Source: an uncultured Clostridia bacterium (lineage in GTDB: Bacteria > Bacillota > Clostridia > Oscillospirales > Acutalibacteraceae). From it: a stretch of 64,000 bases of DNA. The position numbers and the translations under genes were made by a program. Positions within the stretch are counted from its first letter, which is position 1. Every line of letters begins with the position of its first letter. Below are positions 5,986 through 15,395 of this stretch, in pieces. Where the stretch lies: NCBI GenBank assembly GCA_944384925.1, contig CALWVF010000001.1, positions 25,246 to 89,245 of the forward strand, written 5' to 3'. Under the pieces are notes generated by a model that had not been told where the DNA came from, made no database searches, and worked only from the letters and a program-made list of their open reading frames with translations.

Positions 5986-8412
5986 CTATTTTTGATTTAA
6001 ATCAAGGAATTCAACCGGATCACAATCCCATATAGACTTTGCATATTCTGAAATAGCACGATCAGCAGAAAATACACCGGAGTTTGCTATATTTATAAGG
6101 GACATCTTATTCCACAGGAGTTTATCTTGATACGTTTTAGAAGATTGTTTCTGTGCATGCAAATAATCAGCGAAGTCTGCCAGTACCATATATGGATCTG
6201 AAGATATTAATGAATTGTGTATTTGATCAAACTTAATGCCTCCAAACCCTTTACTGAGTTCATCTACAACAGCTTTAATTTTATAGTTGTTGTTGTAATA
6301 GGTAGATGGATTATATCCTGATTGTTTAAGTGTTGCAACTTCAGTAGATGTAAGACCAAATAAGAACATATTTTCCTTGCCAACCATTTCACATATCTCG
6401 ACATTAGATCCATCTAGAGTACCTATAGTTAATGCACCGTTAATCATTAATTTCATATTACTAGTTCCGGAAGCCTCTGTTCCTGCGAGAGAAATTTGTT
6501 CACTTAATTCAGCGGCAGGAATAATTTTTTCCGCTAAGCTAACATTGTAATCTTCCATAAAAACAACTTTGAGTTTATCGTTTATAGACTTATCATTATT
6601 AATTGTTTCAGCTAATTTCACAATAAACCTTATAATTTCTTTTGCAAAGTAATAGCCAGGGGCAGCTTTGGCGCCAAAGATGTATGTTTTAGGAATAAAA
6701 TTAGCATTTGGATTTTCTTTTAAATAATGATAAGAAGCTAAAATTTGCAATGCATTTAAATGTTGCCTTTTGTATTCATGAAGTCGTTTTATTTGTACAT
6801 CGAAAATAGAGAATGGATCAACAACAATTCCGTTTTTATCTTTAATAAATTTTGCTAAACGTTCTTTATTATAGTGTTTTATATTAAACAATTCGAGTAA
6901 AATATTAGGATCGTCTTTGTAATCCAATAATTTTGTCAATTCAGAAGCATCATTTTTAAAGCCGTCGCCAATTAAATTTTCTATAAAATCAGCAAGTTTG
7001 GGGTTAGATTGATTTAACCATCTGCGATATGCAATACCGTTTGTAACATTTTTGAATTTATAAGGCATTGCTTGGTAGAAATCTTTGAATATAGACTTTT
7101 TTAAAATATTTGAATGCAATTTAGAAACACCATTAACATATTTACTGGCAGCAACAGCTAGATTTGCCATTTTAATAAGACCATCATTTATAACTGCCAT
7201 TCTGCCAACCTGATATGGATCTATGCCTATCGAGTGCATTTCTGCACAAAAACGTCTATTTATTTCAAAGATAATTTGATATATTCTTGGCAATCGACGT
7301 TTTAAAAGCTCTTCACTCCAGCATTCAAGTGCCTCAGACATAACTGTGTGGTTGGTGTATGTTATACATTGCGTAACTATGCTCCAAGCGTCTTCCCAGC
7401 TATATCCGCAAGAGTCAAGAATAACACGCATCATTTCCGGAATAGCTAAAACAGGGTGTGTATCATTAAGGTGAATGGCAACAAGATCGGGCATATTATC
7501 GAGAGTATTATATTTTCTTAAGTGGCGGAAGATTATATCTTGAATTGTGGCTGAAACAAGGAAATACTGCTGGGAAAGCCGAAGACTTTTACCCTCTGGG
7601 TGGTTATCTTTTGGATATAATACCTTTGTAATAACTTCTGCCATTGCACTTTGTTCCATAGCTTTGGCATAGGCGCCAGTATTGAAAAGACTCATATCAA
7701 AATCTGCAGATTTAGCAGACCACAACCTTAACTTACTGCAGGAATTTTGGCGATATCCGGAAACAATTATATCATATGGTACAGCAATAACACGACGAGC
7801 ATTAACATAATTAACAGAATGATGATTTTCACTCCAAGATTCCTCAATTTCACCATCAAATAATATGGTTTGAGATAAATCAGGATTTGCTCTTAGCCAA
7901 ACTTCTCCTCCAGGTAACCAAAAATCAGGGCATTCAGTTTGCCATCCATCGACAAGCTTTTGGCTGAATATACCATATTCATATCTTAAAGAATACCCCA
8001 TAGCAGAATAACCAAGTGTAGATAGAGAATTTAAAAAGCAAGCAGCTAATCTACCAAGTCCACCATTGCCTAAACCCGGGTCCGGTTCTGAATCATATAC
8101 TTTATCTAAGTTTATATCTAAATCGCAAAGTGCATTTTTTACTTCACTCTCTATGCCAAGATTAAATAAGTTTTCTTTTAGTGAACGACCAAGCAAAAAC
8201 TCCATGCATAAATAGTATACTTGTTTTTTATTTTGTTTCACGGCTTCTTTTGTAAATTGTGTTCGCCGCTCGAATAAAATGTCGTTTATAATAAGGGCAA
8301 GAGCTTTGTAGTATTGCTCGTTTGTGGATTCTTTTGGAGATACTCCAAAATTATGAGAAAGTTTATTTACAATAAGATTACGAATGTCTTTAGAAGATAT
8401 ATTGTATTGCAT
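5986..8412 (-). CDS. glgP: glycogen/maltodextrin phosphorylase
   Basis: The enzyme (808 aa) releases glucose-1-phosphate from alpha-glucan chains using pyridoxal phosphate. The family signature around the cofactor lysine is present near the C-terminus (EASGTSNMKLMINGALTIGT), as are GGLGRLAACFLNS near the N-terminus and the DYNVSLAE and RRxLKRLP-like central segments. The length is normal for the family. The frame extends to a TTG at 8427, but GGAGGAAC lies 7-10 bases before the ATG at 8412, which is therefore the better start. It is first in the minus-strand pair with the GH13 gene. No CBM or signal peptide is seen, so it is cytoplasmic. Confidence 0.95.
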   Translation of the reverse strand: MQYNISSKDIRNLIVNKLSHNFGVSPKESTNEQYYKALALIINDILFERRTQFTKEAVKQNKKQVYYLCMEFLLGRSLKENLFNLGIESEVKNALCDLDINLDKVYDSEPDPGLGNGGLGRLAACFLNSLSTLGYSAMGYSLRYEYGIFSQKLVDGWQTECPDFWLPGGEVWLRANPDLSQTILFDGEIEESWSENHHSVNYVNARRVIAVPYDIIVSGYRQNSCSKLRLWSAKSADFDMSLFNTGAYAKAMEQSAMAEVITKVLYPKDNHPEGKSLRLSQQYFLVSATIQDIIFRHLRKYNTLDNMPDLVAIHLNDTHPVLAIPEMMRVILDSCGYSWEDAWSIVTQCITYTNHTVMSEALECWSEELLKRRLPRIYQIIFEINRRFCAEMHSIGIDPYQVGRMAVINDGLIKMANLAVAASKYVNGVSKLHSNILKKSIFKDFYQAMPYKFKNVTNGIAYRRWLNQSNPKLADFIENLIGDGFKNDASELTKLLDYKDDPNILLELFNIKHYNKERLAKFIKDKNGIVVDPFSIFDVQIKRLHEYKRQHLNALQILASYHYLKENPNANFIPKTYIFGAKAAPGYYFAKEIIRFIVKLAETINNDKSINDKLKVVFMEDYNVSLAEKIIPAAELSEQISLAGTEASGTSNMKLMINGALTIGTLDGSNVEICEMVGKENMFLFGLTSTEVATLKQSGYNPSTYYNNNYKIKAVVDELSKGFGGIKFDQIHNSLISSDPYMVLADFADYLHAQKQSSKTYQDKLLWNKMSLINIANSGVFSADRAISEYAKSIWDCDPVEFLDLNQK

Positions 8413-8902
8413 TGTATGTTCCTCCAATATTATTTCTTTGAAGTAATGATTTGTAATTTATATGTGTATGGTATATACCTTACATATATTATGTGCATTT
8501 GAATATAAAATTAGCGATATATATAAAATAATCCTTACAACAACTGATAATATTATAATTTTAACACTTTTTTTAACAGTATTCAATATTTATTGTATAT
8601 ATTGCTTGAAAAGATTATTTTGAAAATTAAAAAAGTTAGAACAATTTATTTCATATTTGAATAGTATGTTATTGCAGTAGCACCGGCTGGGGCCTGCTTA
8701 ATATAGATAGCCGGAAGTAACATAGGCTTGCTTCCGGCACAGTTTATATTACTATAATTTGAAGTTATTTTATTAGGATATTTGTTGTTTTGATAATAGA
8801 TTTTTTATCTAATCTAATGTATAATGTAATTCTATATTATTAAAATTTATTGTTTAATAGGATGTTTTATGAATAAAATTATTAACTTTGGGAGGGCTGT
8901 TT
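8413..8902. other. intergenic region with unexplained stem-loop
   Basis: This 490-base region lies between divergent genes. Most is AT-rich and empty. An isolated GC-rich patch at 8679-8741 holds GCCGGAAG (8710-8717) and CTTCCGGC (8731-8738), an 8-bp perfect stem with a 13-base loop, preceded by a second short GC-rich segment (CACCGGCTGGGGCCTGC). No clear T run follows. It matches no riboswitch consensus I can recall; a small RNA, an attenuator or a repeat element are possible. Confidence 0.45.
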
Positions 8903-9742
8903 TTGTCTAAAAAAAACTTATTAATAAAACCATATCTTAAGTGGGCAGGTGGCAAAAGGCAGCTAATACCCGAACTAAAAAAATATGTACCAAAGAATTT
9001 TGAAACATATTATGAACCATTTGTTGGTGCGGGTGCATTGTTTTTCTTTTTACAACCCAAAAAGGCTTTTATAAATGACCACAACGAGCAATTAATATGT
9101 ACATATAAAACTATTAGAGATAATGTAGATGAACTAATAGAATTATTGAAAATTCATCAATCAAAAAATACAAAGGAGTATTTTGAGGAAATAAGAGCAT
9201 TAAATAAAAGTCCTGAATTTTTAAAGTCTATGTCATATGTTGAGCAAGCAGCCAGGTTAATTTTTCTAAACAAAACGTGTTATAATGGACTATATAGAGT
9301 TAACTCTCAGGGCCTATTTAATGTGCCATATGGCAGGTATAAGAATCCAAAAATCTGTGAAGAGGCGCTCCTAAAAAATATAAGTTTATATTTAAATTCT
9401 TGTGAAATTTGCATAACAAGTGGGGACTACTCAGAGGTAGTTTTAGGGGCGGATCGAAAATCTTATGTATATTTCGATCCACCATACCACAGCCCCGATA
9501 ATACTAGCTTTACAGGGTATCAATCAGGTGGGTTTGACGAGTCTGAACAGGTTAGACTTAAAAAAACATTTGACAATCTTACAAAAAAAAATGTAAAATG
9601 TGTTTTAAGTAATTCGAATACAGAGTTTATAAGAGACTTGTATAAGGATTATGATATTATAACAGTAACTGCTAATAGAGCGATAAATTCAAGGGCAGAC
9701 AAGCGCGGCAGGGTGCGAGAAGTTATAATAAAAAACTTTTAA
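8903..9742 (+). CDS. dam: DNA adenine methyltransferase, Dam/DpnIIA class (D12)
   Basis: The enzyme (279 aa) should transfer a methyl group from S-adenosylmethionine to adenine N6, most likely in GATC. The SAM-binding motif is K-W-A-G-G-K-R-Q near the N-terminus, EPFVGAGALFF follows, and the catalytic motif DPPY is in YVYFDPPYHSP. The frame runs back to TTG at 8888, but that codon precedes the RBS GGGAGGG; the TTG at 8903, seven bases after it, is the likely start. A restriction endonuclease gene follows 140 bases later on the same strand, so this is the modification half of a type II system rather than a solitary Dam. Confidence 0.93.
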   Translation: MSKKNLLIKPYLKWAGGKRQLIPELKKYVPKNFETYYEPFVGAGALFFFLQPKKAFINDHNEQLICTYKTIRDNVDELIELLKIHQSKNTKEYFEEIRALNKSPEFLKSMSYVEQAARLIFLNKTCYNGLYRVNSQGLFNVPYGRYKNPKICEEALLKNISLYLNSCEICITSGDYSEVVLGADRKSYVYFDPPYHSPDNTSFTGYQSGGFDESEQVRLKKTFDNLTKKNVKCVLSNSNTEFIRDLYKDYDIITVTANRAINSRADKRGRVREVIIKNF

Positions 9743-9850
9743 ATTTTTAGAAAGGAGTTTGCATTAAACAACGTATATAACATAAAACAAACGAAAGTTA
9801 CTCCGAATATCACAGTATGTGTAGTTGAAATTTGTATGGTACCGAACGTT

Positions 9851-9891
9851 AAATTTCACATATGTTATATTGAAGTTTTAATGTGAAATTT
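9851..9891 (+). promoter_or_regulatory. inverted repeat across the endonuclease start
   Basis: AAATTTCACAT (9851-9861) and ATGTGAAATTT (9881-9891) are perfect 11-bp complements separated by 19 bases. The 3' arm contains the GTG start codon of the endonuclease gene. As RNA it would hide the start; as DNA it could bind a dimeric repressor. Either fits delayed or restrained expression of a toxic endonuclease. Confidence 0.6.
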
Positions 9892-11208
9892 AGCTCAATG
9901 AAAAAATTAAGTATTGAACAGGCATGGGAAGTGCTTTTTGAGAAACACAACATAATTAGTAAGGTTGTAAAAAATGGCAGATTTAAAATAACATCAGCAG
10001 AAATTAATGAGATAAAAGAAGCAAGGCTGATGGCTAAGTTTGATAGCTCAGCAAAGTTGCCGCGAGTATTCAAAGAAAATGAGCTTTCAATTTTACCCAC
10101 AACAAGAGGAGAATATGTTATAGGCCATTTTAAAACACATCAATCATTGGATTATTCTGATGTGAAACCAATTTCCATAAGACTGCCAAGCTTGCAAACA
10201 TTGAATTATACTGACTTATATAATGAGGCCTCTTCGCTATTATTTGCTTACAATAGTGGGATTATATCTGATATTTTTCAGAATTATCCTGTGAATTTTA
10301 CAATAAGCGGAAGGATGTCTTCGGGAGCATTTGATTTCGAAATAGATAGCAGCATATATCCAAAAGATAAGGAGAGAATATCTGTTATTAATGCGCAAAT
10401 GGAGATAGATGCAGGGTATGAAGCGAGAGACGCGATTTGTTTGTGTGAGGCTAAAAATATTGCTGCAGAAGAAGTATTGATAAGGCAATTATATTATCCA
10501 TATAGATTGTGGAAAACAAAAGTTACAAAAGACATAATTCCGCTGTTTTTTGTTTACTCAAATGATATGTTTCACGCGTTTATCTATAAATTTGATGATC
10601 CAAATCATTACAACTCTTTGAAGCTTGTGCAAAGAAAGACATATATTTTTATTGATGAAAAGGTAACTTTTGATGATGTTTTGGAAACATGGAGAGCTGC
10701 AAGAGGAGGAAAAGAACCAAAGGTTGCATTTCCACAAGCTGATTCATTTGAAAGAATTTTAGACTTGCTTTCTGTGTTGTATGAAAAGCCTTTAATGAAA
10801 GATGAAATAACATTAAAATATGAATTCGATTCTAGGCAGACAGATTATTACATAACTGCATGTGAGTATTTAGGGTTTGTTGAAAAAGGTTACAACGATG
10901 AAGGAGAAAGAATTTACAGTCTTTCAGAGCGCGGTAAGGCTATGATGGGTATGCAGCATCGTGCAAAGTACATTGAGATAATAAGAAGTATATTGAAAAA
11001 TCCAGTGTTTTACCAGGTGTTTGGTGCATATATATTGTCTTGTAAAATGCCAACAAAAGAAGAAATATGCAGCATTATGGCTAAGTCTTCTTTGCATATT
11101 TCAGATTCAACTATTGAACGTAGAGCATCGACAGTACGTAGCTGGATTGACTGGATTATTAGGAATATAGAATTCCAAGATAAATTTGATTCTTATAATT
11201 TAATATGA
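9883..11208 (+). CDS. type II restriction endonuclease, partner of the Dam-type methylase
   Basis: The 441-aa product resembles the roughly 430-residue type II restriction enzymes found next to D12 adenine methylases in Firmicutes (start with EQAWEVLF, then EARLMAKFD and ILPTTRGEYVIG). A PD-(D/E)XK-type core is suggested by QMEIDAGYE followed by ICLCEAKN, giving D, E and K at the expected spacing. The C-terminal part (from about residue 275) looks like winged-helix DNA-binding sequence. The start is uncertain: GTG at 9883 has only a weak GAAG upstream and sits in an inverted repeat, while ATG at 9898 has no RBS. The target is presumably the sequence protected by the methylase; GATC is inferred, not seen. 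Confidence 0.82.
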   Translation: MKFSSMKKLSIEQAWEVLFEKHNIISKVVKNGRFKITSAEINEIKEARLMAKFDSSAKLPRVFKENELSILPTTRGEYVIGHFKTHQSLDYSDVKPISIRLPSLQTLNYTDLYNEASSLLFAYNSGIISDIFQNYPVNFTISGRMSSGAFDFEIDSSIYPKDKERISVINAQMEIDAGYEARDAICLCEAKNIAAEEVLIRQLYYPYRLWKTKVTKDIIPLFFVYSNDMFHAFIYKFDDPNHYNSLKLVQRKTYIFIDEKVTFDDVLETWRAARGGKEPKVAFPQADSFERILDLLSVLYEKPLMKDEITLKYEFDSRQTDYYITACEYLGFVEKGYNDEGERIYSLSERGKAMMGMQHRAKYIEIIRSILKNPVFYQVFGAYILSCKMPTKEEICSIMAKSSLHISDSTIERRASTVRSWIDWIIRNIEFQDKFDSYNLI

Positions 11209-11270
11209 TATTTTTATTTAATTATATAAATGTTTGAGGTTATTAAAATTTATATTTGTGGGGGAAAATT

Positions 11271-11993
11271 ATGGCCAGATTTTTTATAGACTCTGAGGTA
11301 AAAGACTATTATAAATTATCTGGAGATGATGCTATACATGTTGCAAAATCTTTGCGAATGAAAGTTGGGGAAACTGTTACACTTTGTGATGGCAAGGGTA
11401 AAGATTATATATGTGAAATAATCGATATTAGTGGAAGAGAAGTTTTGCTGAAACTTAATAATGTTGTATTTAATAATAGTGAGCCAAATGTATTAGTGAA
11501 GTTATATCAGGGAGTTCCTAAATCAGACAAAATGGACTTGATAATACAAAAGTCGGTGGAACTTGGTGTAGATGAGATTATACCTGTTGTTATGAAAAGG
11601 TGCATATCAAGGCCAGACAAAAAGTCTGAAATTGCAAAGGTAAAAAGATGGCAAAAAATATCTCAAGAGGCAGCCAAGCAATCTCGCAGGGGAAAAATTC
11701 CAGAAGTGATGCCGTTTATGGACTTTAACAAAGCGTTGAAAGAAAGCAATAATAATGATTGCAACATATTATTTTATGAAAAAGGCGGCAAAGGCCTTAG
11801 AGACATATTAGAGGAAAAAGTAAATAGCATAGGAATATTTATAGGACCTGAGGGAGGATTCGATGAATTAGAAGTAGAAGAGTTTTCTAAATACGGAGGG
11901 TTTGTATCTACACTGGGGAAAAGAATATTAAGGACAGAAACAGCGCCACTAGCGGCCTTATCTGTGATTATGTATCATACAAATAATATGTAG
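11271..11993 (+). CDS. rsmE: 16S rRNA m3U1498 methyltransferase
   Basis: This SPOUT-fold enzyme (240 aa) methylates N3 of U1498 in 16S rRNA. The signature knot motifs are FIGPEGGFDELEVE and LGKRILRTETAPLAAL near the C-terminus, and an N-terminal PUA-like domain (ARFFID...) is present. The RBS GGGGGAAA precedes the ATG at 11271; an upstream in-frame TTG at 11256 lies within the RBS region and is rejected. The gene stands alone between the restriction gene and the convergent DUF1015 gene. Confidence 0.95.
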   Translation: MARFFIDSEVKDYYKLSGDDAIHVAKSLRMKVGETVTLCDGKGKDYICEIIDISGREVLLKLNNVVFNNSEPNVLVKLYQGVPKSDKMDLIIQKSVELGVDEIIPVVMKRCISRPDKKSEIAKVKRWQKISQEAAKQSRRGKIPEVMPFMDFNKALKESNNNDCNILFYEKGGKGLRDILEEKVNSIGIFIGPEGGFDELEVEEFSKYGGFVSTLGKRILRTETAPLAALSVIMYHTNNM

Positions 11994-12104
11994 CGATTAG
12001 TAATTTGTATATAATTGAGCAATGATTTAGCTATGAAAATATAAATAATGGTTTTTATAAAGTAAGATAATTAAAATAAGGCGATAATTGTATAATCATT
12101 TTGC

Positions 12105-13364
12105 TTACTGTATTTTGTTTATGACGAAGCCTGTTGGAAGTTTTGGATAAAAGTAAGTAGTCTTTTGAGGCATGGTTTCGTGATTCAGGGCTATTCTGCA
12201 AATACTTTTTATATCGGTTGCCTTTACAATAAATGAGCAGATTGCTTCCTTGGTATCAACTGCTTGATAAGCCTTATTTGAATCGTTGGTATATGATATA
12301 TTTGAGTTATTCAGAATGTCTGATTCATGCATATGAAGAAGATTTTTAAATATTAATTCTTGCAAAATGAATGTATCAAGAGAAATCATTTGCTCACTCG
12401 ATTTTGGAAACATTTTTTTAAGATTAGAAAAATCTTTTATTCTAAATAGAAAAGATAAATTATTACCACAATACATGATAAAAGAAGGGATATTCTTAAA
12501 ATCTGGGCTATTTAAGCAAGCAATTGCTTCGGTATTATTCATAAATTTTGATATATTAAAATACTTTTTGCAGGAACTAATAATATTTTTATAGTTAATA
12601 TGAAACGATTTATTTAAAATTCTATGTGTAGGCAAAACAATCAAACCATTATCTTGCGAATTAATAAGAGTCATCATTGTATATTTAGAGTCATTTAAAT
12701 TAGATATTTTGCTATAATTTAAAGCAGTTTCATATCGATGATGGCCATCAGCAATAAACAATTGCTTATTTGTAAACAGATGTTTAATATTTGATATAAA
12801 CTCCTTGTTGCTTATTTTCCAAATTTTGTGGGCATGTCTGTTTAAATCTGTGGCTTCGATGTCTGGAGTATTACAATGAAATTTATTTATGGCATTTTTT
12901 ATAGAGTTTGAGAAATCTTCGTATACAGCGCAGATAGAACTAATATTACAAGAGGTACTTTTAAGCAAGTTTAATCTATCCTGCTTTGCTCTTTTAATAG
13001 TCCGCTCATGAGGAATAATGATGTCTTTATCGAATTCCTCTAGTTTAACTAAACATATAATGCCTTTGAGTGTTTGAATTTGATCATTTATTTTAAATGT
13101 TTGCTCGTATATATAAATAGAGTTTTCACTGTCTTGTGTAAGTATTCGATTGTCTATCCAATTTATAAGAGTGTGTCTGGCATTTTGGTAAGGATTATCT
13201 CCTGTTGGTAATTCAAGATGAATTATATTGTATTTATTAAGGTTTCGGTAAAAAGCAGAGTCTTGGGTTGAGATAACATCGTATGGAGGGCATATGAGAT
13301 TATTAATGCTTTTTAATAATTCCCGAGAATATGTAATAGCTTTAAAAGGCTTTATGTCTGCCAA
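12105..13364 (-). CDS. DUF1015 family protein (SerK-like)
   Basis: The protein (419 aa) belongs to the DUF1015 family: it begins with ADIKPFKAITY and CPPYDVIS, and carries the hallmark FIADGHHRYETALNY in the middle. An archaeal member (SerK) is an ADP-dependent serine kinase; whether bacterial members share the activity is not settled. The start is TTG at 13364, preceded by AAGAAGGA. The gene lies 32 bases after a DUF6512 membrane protein gene in the same direction, so the two form a unit. It is not far from glyA, which would be a metabolic link if it does phosphorylate serine, but that is inference. Confidence 0.85.
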   Translation of the reverse strand: MADIKPFKAITYSRELLKSINNLICPPYDVISTQDSAFYRNLNKYNIIHLELPTGDNPYQNARHTLINWIDNRILTQDSENSIYIYEQTFKINDQIQTLKGIICLVKLEEFDKDIIIPHERTIKRAKQDRLNLLKSTSCNISSICAVYEDFSNSIKNAINKFHCNTPDIEATDLNRHAHKIWKISNKEFISNIKHLFTNKQLFIADGHHRYETALNYSKISNLNDSKYTMMTLINSQDNGLIVLPTHRILNKSFHINYKNIISSCKKYFNISKFMNNTEAIACLNSPDFKNIPSFIMYCGNNLSFLFRIKDFSNLKKMFPKSSEQMISLDTFILQELIFKNLLHMHESDILNNSNISYTNDSNKAYQAVDTKEAICSFIVKATDIKSICRIALNHETMPQKTTYFYPKLPTGFVINKIQ

Positions 13365-13396
13365 TTTAATTCCTTCTTTCTAGTTATTTTTAAGAG

Positions 13397-13975
13397 TTAG
13401 TATTTTTTATTTAAATAGGTTGCACCAGTATCGTACTTTTTTGGGATAATACCATATAGTCCAGAGAGTGGATCTTTAAATATTTTTAATTTAGGAACTT
13501 TAGCAGTAAGACTGATATACATAAAGACAAATATTATTAGCAAAATAAGAGAAAAAGAGAAGAATCTTTCGATATTTAAACTAGAACAAAAAATTATATA
13601 TGATATTAAATAAGATAAGATGAGAAAAATATAAAAGATTATAATGGATTCAAACAAGTTTGTGTCTTTTGAGAAGGAAAATAAATAGAAAGATAGAATA
13701 TTTAAAAGTAAAAATGAATATAAGGCAATTACTTTTGATACCACAAGCCTTCTTAGAGGAACCTTAGGAATTAAAGAAATTTCTATTATTATCCAAAAAA
13801 GAAAAGGGAGAAAAAAAGATTTTATATGTTCCCATAAGCTATGGTTTGCAGAGGCAAATATAATCGACCAAACTGCACCGTTTGAAAGCTTATAACTAAA
13901 AATAAAAAAAGTAGTAACTACAATATTAAAAATAGAACCACAAAGTTCCAATTTGCGAAAGCTTTTGGTAAGCAA
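13397..13975 (-). CDS. DUF6512 family membrane protein
   Basis: This 192-aa protein has five to six predicted transmembrane helices and conserved features of the DUF6512 family, namely N-H-S-L-W-E-H-I-K-S-F-F in the second helix region and a C-terminal K-D-P-L-S-G-L-Y-G-I-I-P motif. Function unknown. The start is TTG at 13975, with the RBS GAGGGA 6 bases upstream. That RBS is the 3' arm of a 10-bp hairpin (13979-14028), so its translation may depend on RNA structure. Confidence 0.78.
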   Translation of the reverse strand: MLTKSFRKLELCGSIFNIVVTTFFIFSYKLSNGAVWSIIFASANHSLWEHIKSFFLPFLFWIIIEISLIPKVPLRRLVVSKVIALYSFLLLNILSFYLFSFSKDTNLFESIIIFYIFLILSYLISYIIFCSSLNIERFFSFSLILLIIFVFMYISLTAKVPKLKIFKDPLSGLYGIIPKKYDTGATYLNKKY

Positions 13976-13978
13976 AAT

Positions 13979-14028
13979 AATCCCTCATTTGTATCCATAT
14001 CAATTATATGGAATATATATGAGGGATT
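13979..14028 (-). promoter_or_regulatory. two-tier hairpin sequestering the RBS of the DUF6512 gene
   Basis: On the minus strand AATCCCTCAT pairs perfectly with ATGAGGGATT (13979-13988 with 14019-14028), with an inner stem CCATAT/ATATGG (13995-14000 with 14006-14011). The 3' arm holds the RBS GAGGGA of the downstream gene, and an AT-rich tail follows. It could act as an intercistronic terminator, a translational lock, or both. Confidence 0.6.
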
Positions 14029-14050
14029 TTTAATTTAAATGCATTGTAAT

Positions 14051-14293
14051 TTATATTAGCATAAACAATGCTGCAATACCAGCACCTGAAATTGCTGCAC
14101 TAAGCAGCTTTAATGTATTAATAAACAAATTAGATTTAGGTTTAAAGGTAGAAGGAGCTTGAGCCTCTTTTAGCAATTGTTTTCCTTCTTTTTCTAATAT
14201 AGATAATTCGAGCGACATATATTCTGGCTTAACAACCAAAAATGCTCTATCATAGTATTTATTAGAGGTATCTGTAACTTCAATAATTTGCAT
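14051..14293 (-). CDS. small tail-anchored protein, 80 aa
   Basis: I do not recognise the family. The soluble part (about 60 residues) starts MQIIEVTDTS and is rich in charged residues, and a hydrophobic glycine/alanine-rich C-terminal helix of about 20 residues ends the protein, giving a tail-anchor topology. The ATG at 14293 follows AAAGGAG and replaces a longer frame opening at 14323. It is followed by the hairpin at 13979-14028 and then by the DUF6512 gene. Confidence 0.6.
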   Translation of the reverse strand: MQIIEVTDTSNKYYDRAFLVVKPEYMSLELSILEKEGKQLLKEAQAPSTFKPKSNLFINTLKLLSAAISGAGIAALFMLI

Positions 14294-14666
14294 ATTAACT
14301 CCTTTAATCATATATAAACACACCTTTCTTTGTTATGTATGAAATTATATTTGGCAAAAATTTAATATAATATTCAAATAGATCAAAATTTTCATATAAC
14401 GCCATTTTATACTAAGAGTAAAAAATATATATGTTGGGTTATTGTTGAAAACTCTGTGGATAATGTTGATAACTCAAAATATATGATGTAAAATTGCTTG
14501 ATTAAGATGAATTTATATGTTGAAAAGATTTCAACAATTTGTTGTTTTTTAAGATTTCGGAAAAAAAAAGATAACCATTTGTAAAGTATGGTGTGTCAAG
14601 ATAAAAGTATAAATTTTTTTAAAAAGTGAAAAATTTTCCACCAATATAATTATATTAGTGGAAAAC
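14294..14666. other. AT-rich intergenic region with one consensus DnaA box
   Basis: The gap of about 370 bases contains no convincing gene. At 14455-14463 the sequence TGTGGATAA is a perfect DnaA box on the minus strand, inside TTGAAAACTCTGTGGATAA; a related GTTGATAA follows. No second consensus box, dnaA or dnaN is present, so this is not evidence for an origin. Confidence 0.4.
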
Positions 14667-15314
14667 TTAGCAGGGCTTAAAAAGAGATTTTGGAACGGAA
14701 CATATCGGGCAAACCCAGTCGTCGGGTAAATCTTCAAAAGGAATATCGCCGTCATATACATATCCGCAGATAGTACAAATATATTTTTGATTTAATTGTG
14801 AGGGTTCTGACTTTTGCAAATGAGTAGGTGCATTTTTAGGAGCAGACCCTTTTATGACTTCATGATAATATGAATAGGTCATAGGAACACCGGTGGAACT
14901 ATCGCTGCCATTTGTAATATCAGAAATGAAAATTGTATGAGTAGGAGTCTCTATGCTATTGATGATGTTGCATTCAAACCAACAACAAATATTTTCTTCA
15001 ATAATTGGTAAGCCAGATGGAGATAAACTATATTTAATATCTGTGAGTTTATTTTTGTTTTTACCGGAATGAAACCCTAATGCACCGATGACGCTGCCGG
15101 GAGTTTCTTCGGAAAGGACAGAAATGCAAAACTTTTTTTCTTTTACCATACATGCGTGAGAATAGTTGTCGTGATGTACACTAACAGCTATAATTGCTGG
15201 GATAGCGGTGACTTGAAATACGGTGTTGACAATACATGCAGATGGGTAATGTTCACCACGTACGCCTAAAGCGTATAGACCATATGACAGGGATGTTAAT
15301 ATTTGTTCATTCAT
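14667..15314 (-). CDS. hrb: high-molecular-weight rubredoxin (flavin-reductase domain plus rubredoxin)
   Basis: The protein (215 aa) fuses two redox modules. Residues 1-155 resemble FMN-binding flavin-reductase-like domains (start with [11 protein letters not shown], then [10 protein letters not shown], and GxHSGK). Residues 165-215 form a rubredoxin with both iron-binding pairs, [12 protein letters not shown] and WVCPICSVP. In acetogens such fusions pass electrons from NAD(P)H-linked donors to oxygen- or NO-detoxifying flavodiiron proteins; here the partner is not in the window. A cytoplasmic role in oxidative defence of an anaerobe is likely. The ATG at 15314 has a modest RBS (GAGTAAG). Confidence 0.9.
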   Translation of the reverse strand: MNEQILTSLSYGLYALGVRGEHYPSACIVNTVFQVTAIPAIIAVSVHHDNYSHACMVKEKKFCISVLSEETPGSVIGALGFHSGKNKNKLTDIKYSLSPSGLPIIEENICCWFECNIINSIETPTHTIFISDITNGSDSSTGVPMTYSYYHEVIKGSAPKNAPTHLQKSEPSQLNQKYICTICGYVYDGDIPFEDLPDDWVCPICSVPKSLFKPC

Positions 15315-15395
15315 ATAACTTACTCTTGTGAAAACAGAGTTACCTCCCTTTCTAGATAATTAAATAATTTGACTATGTTAAAGTTAATGTAAATT

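Noticed and set aside
8314..8502. Plus-strand frame over the glgP start
   Set aside because: Antisense shadow of glgP with no RBS.
14455..14463. Possible replication origin from a consensus DnaA box
   Set aside because: Only one perfect box, no dnaA/dnaN, no AT-rich 13-mers distinct from background.
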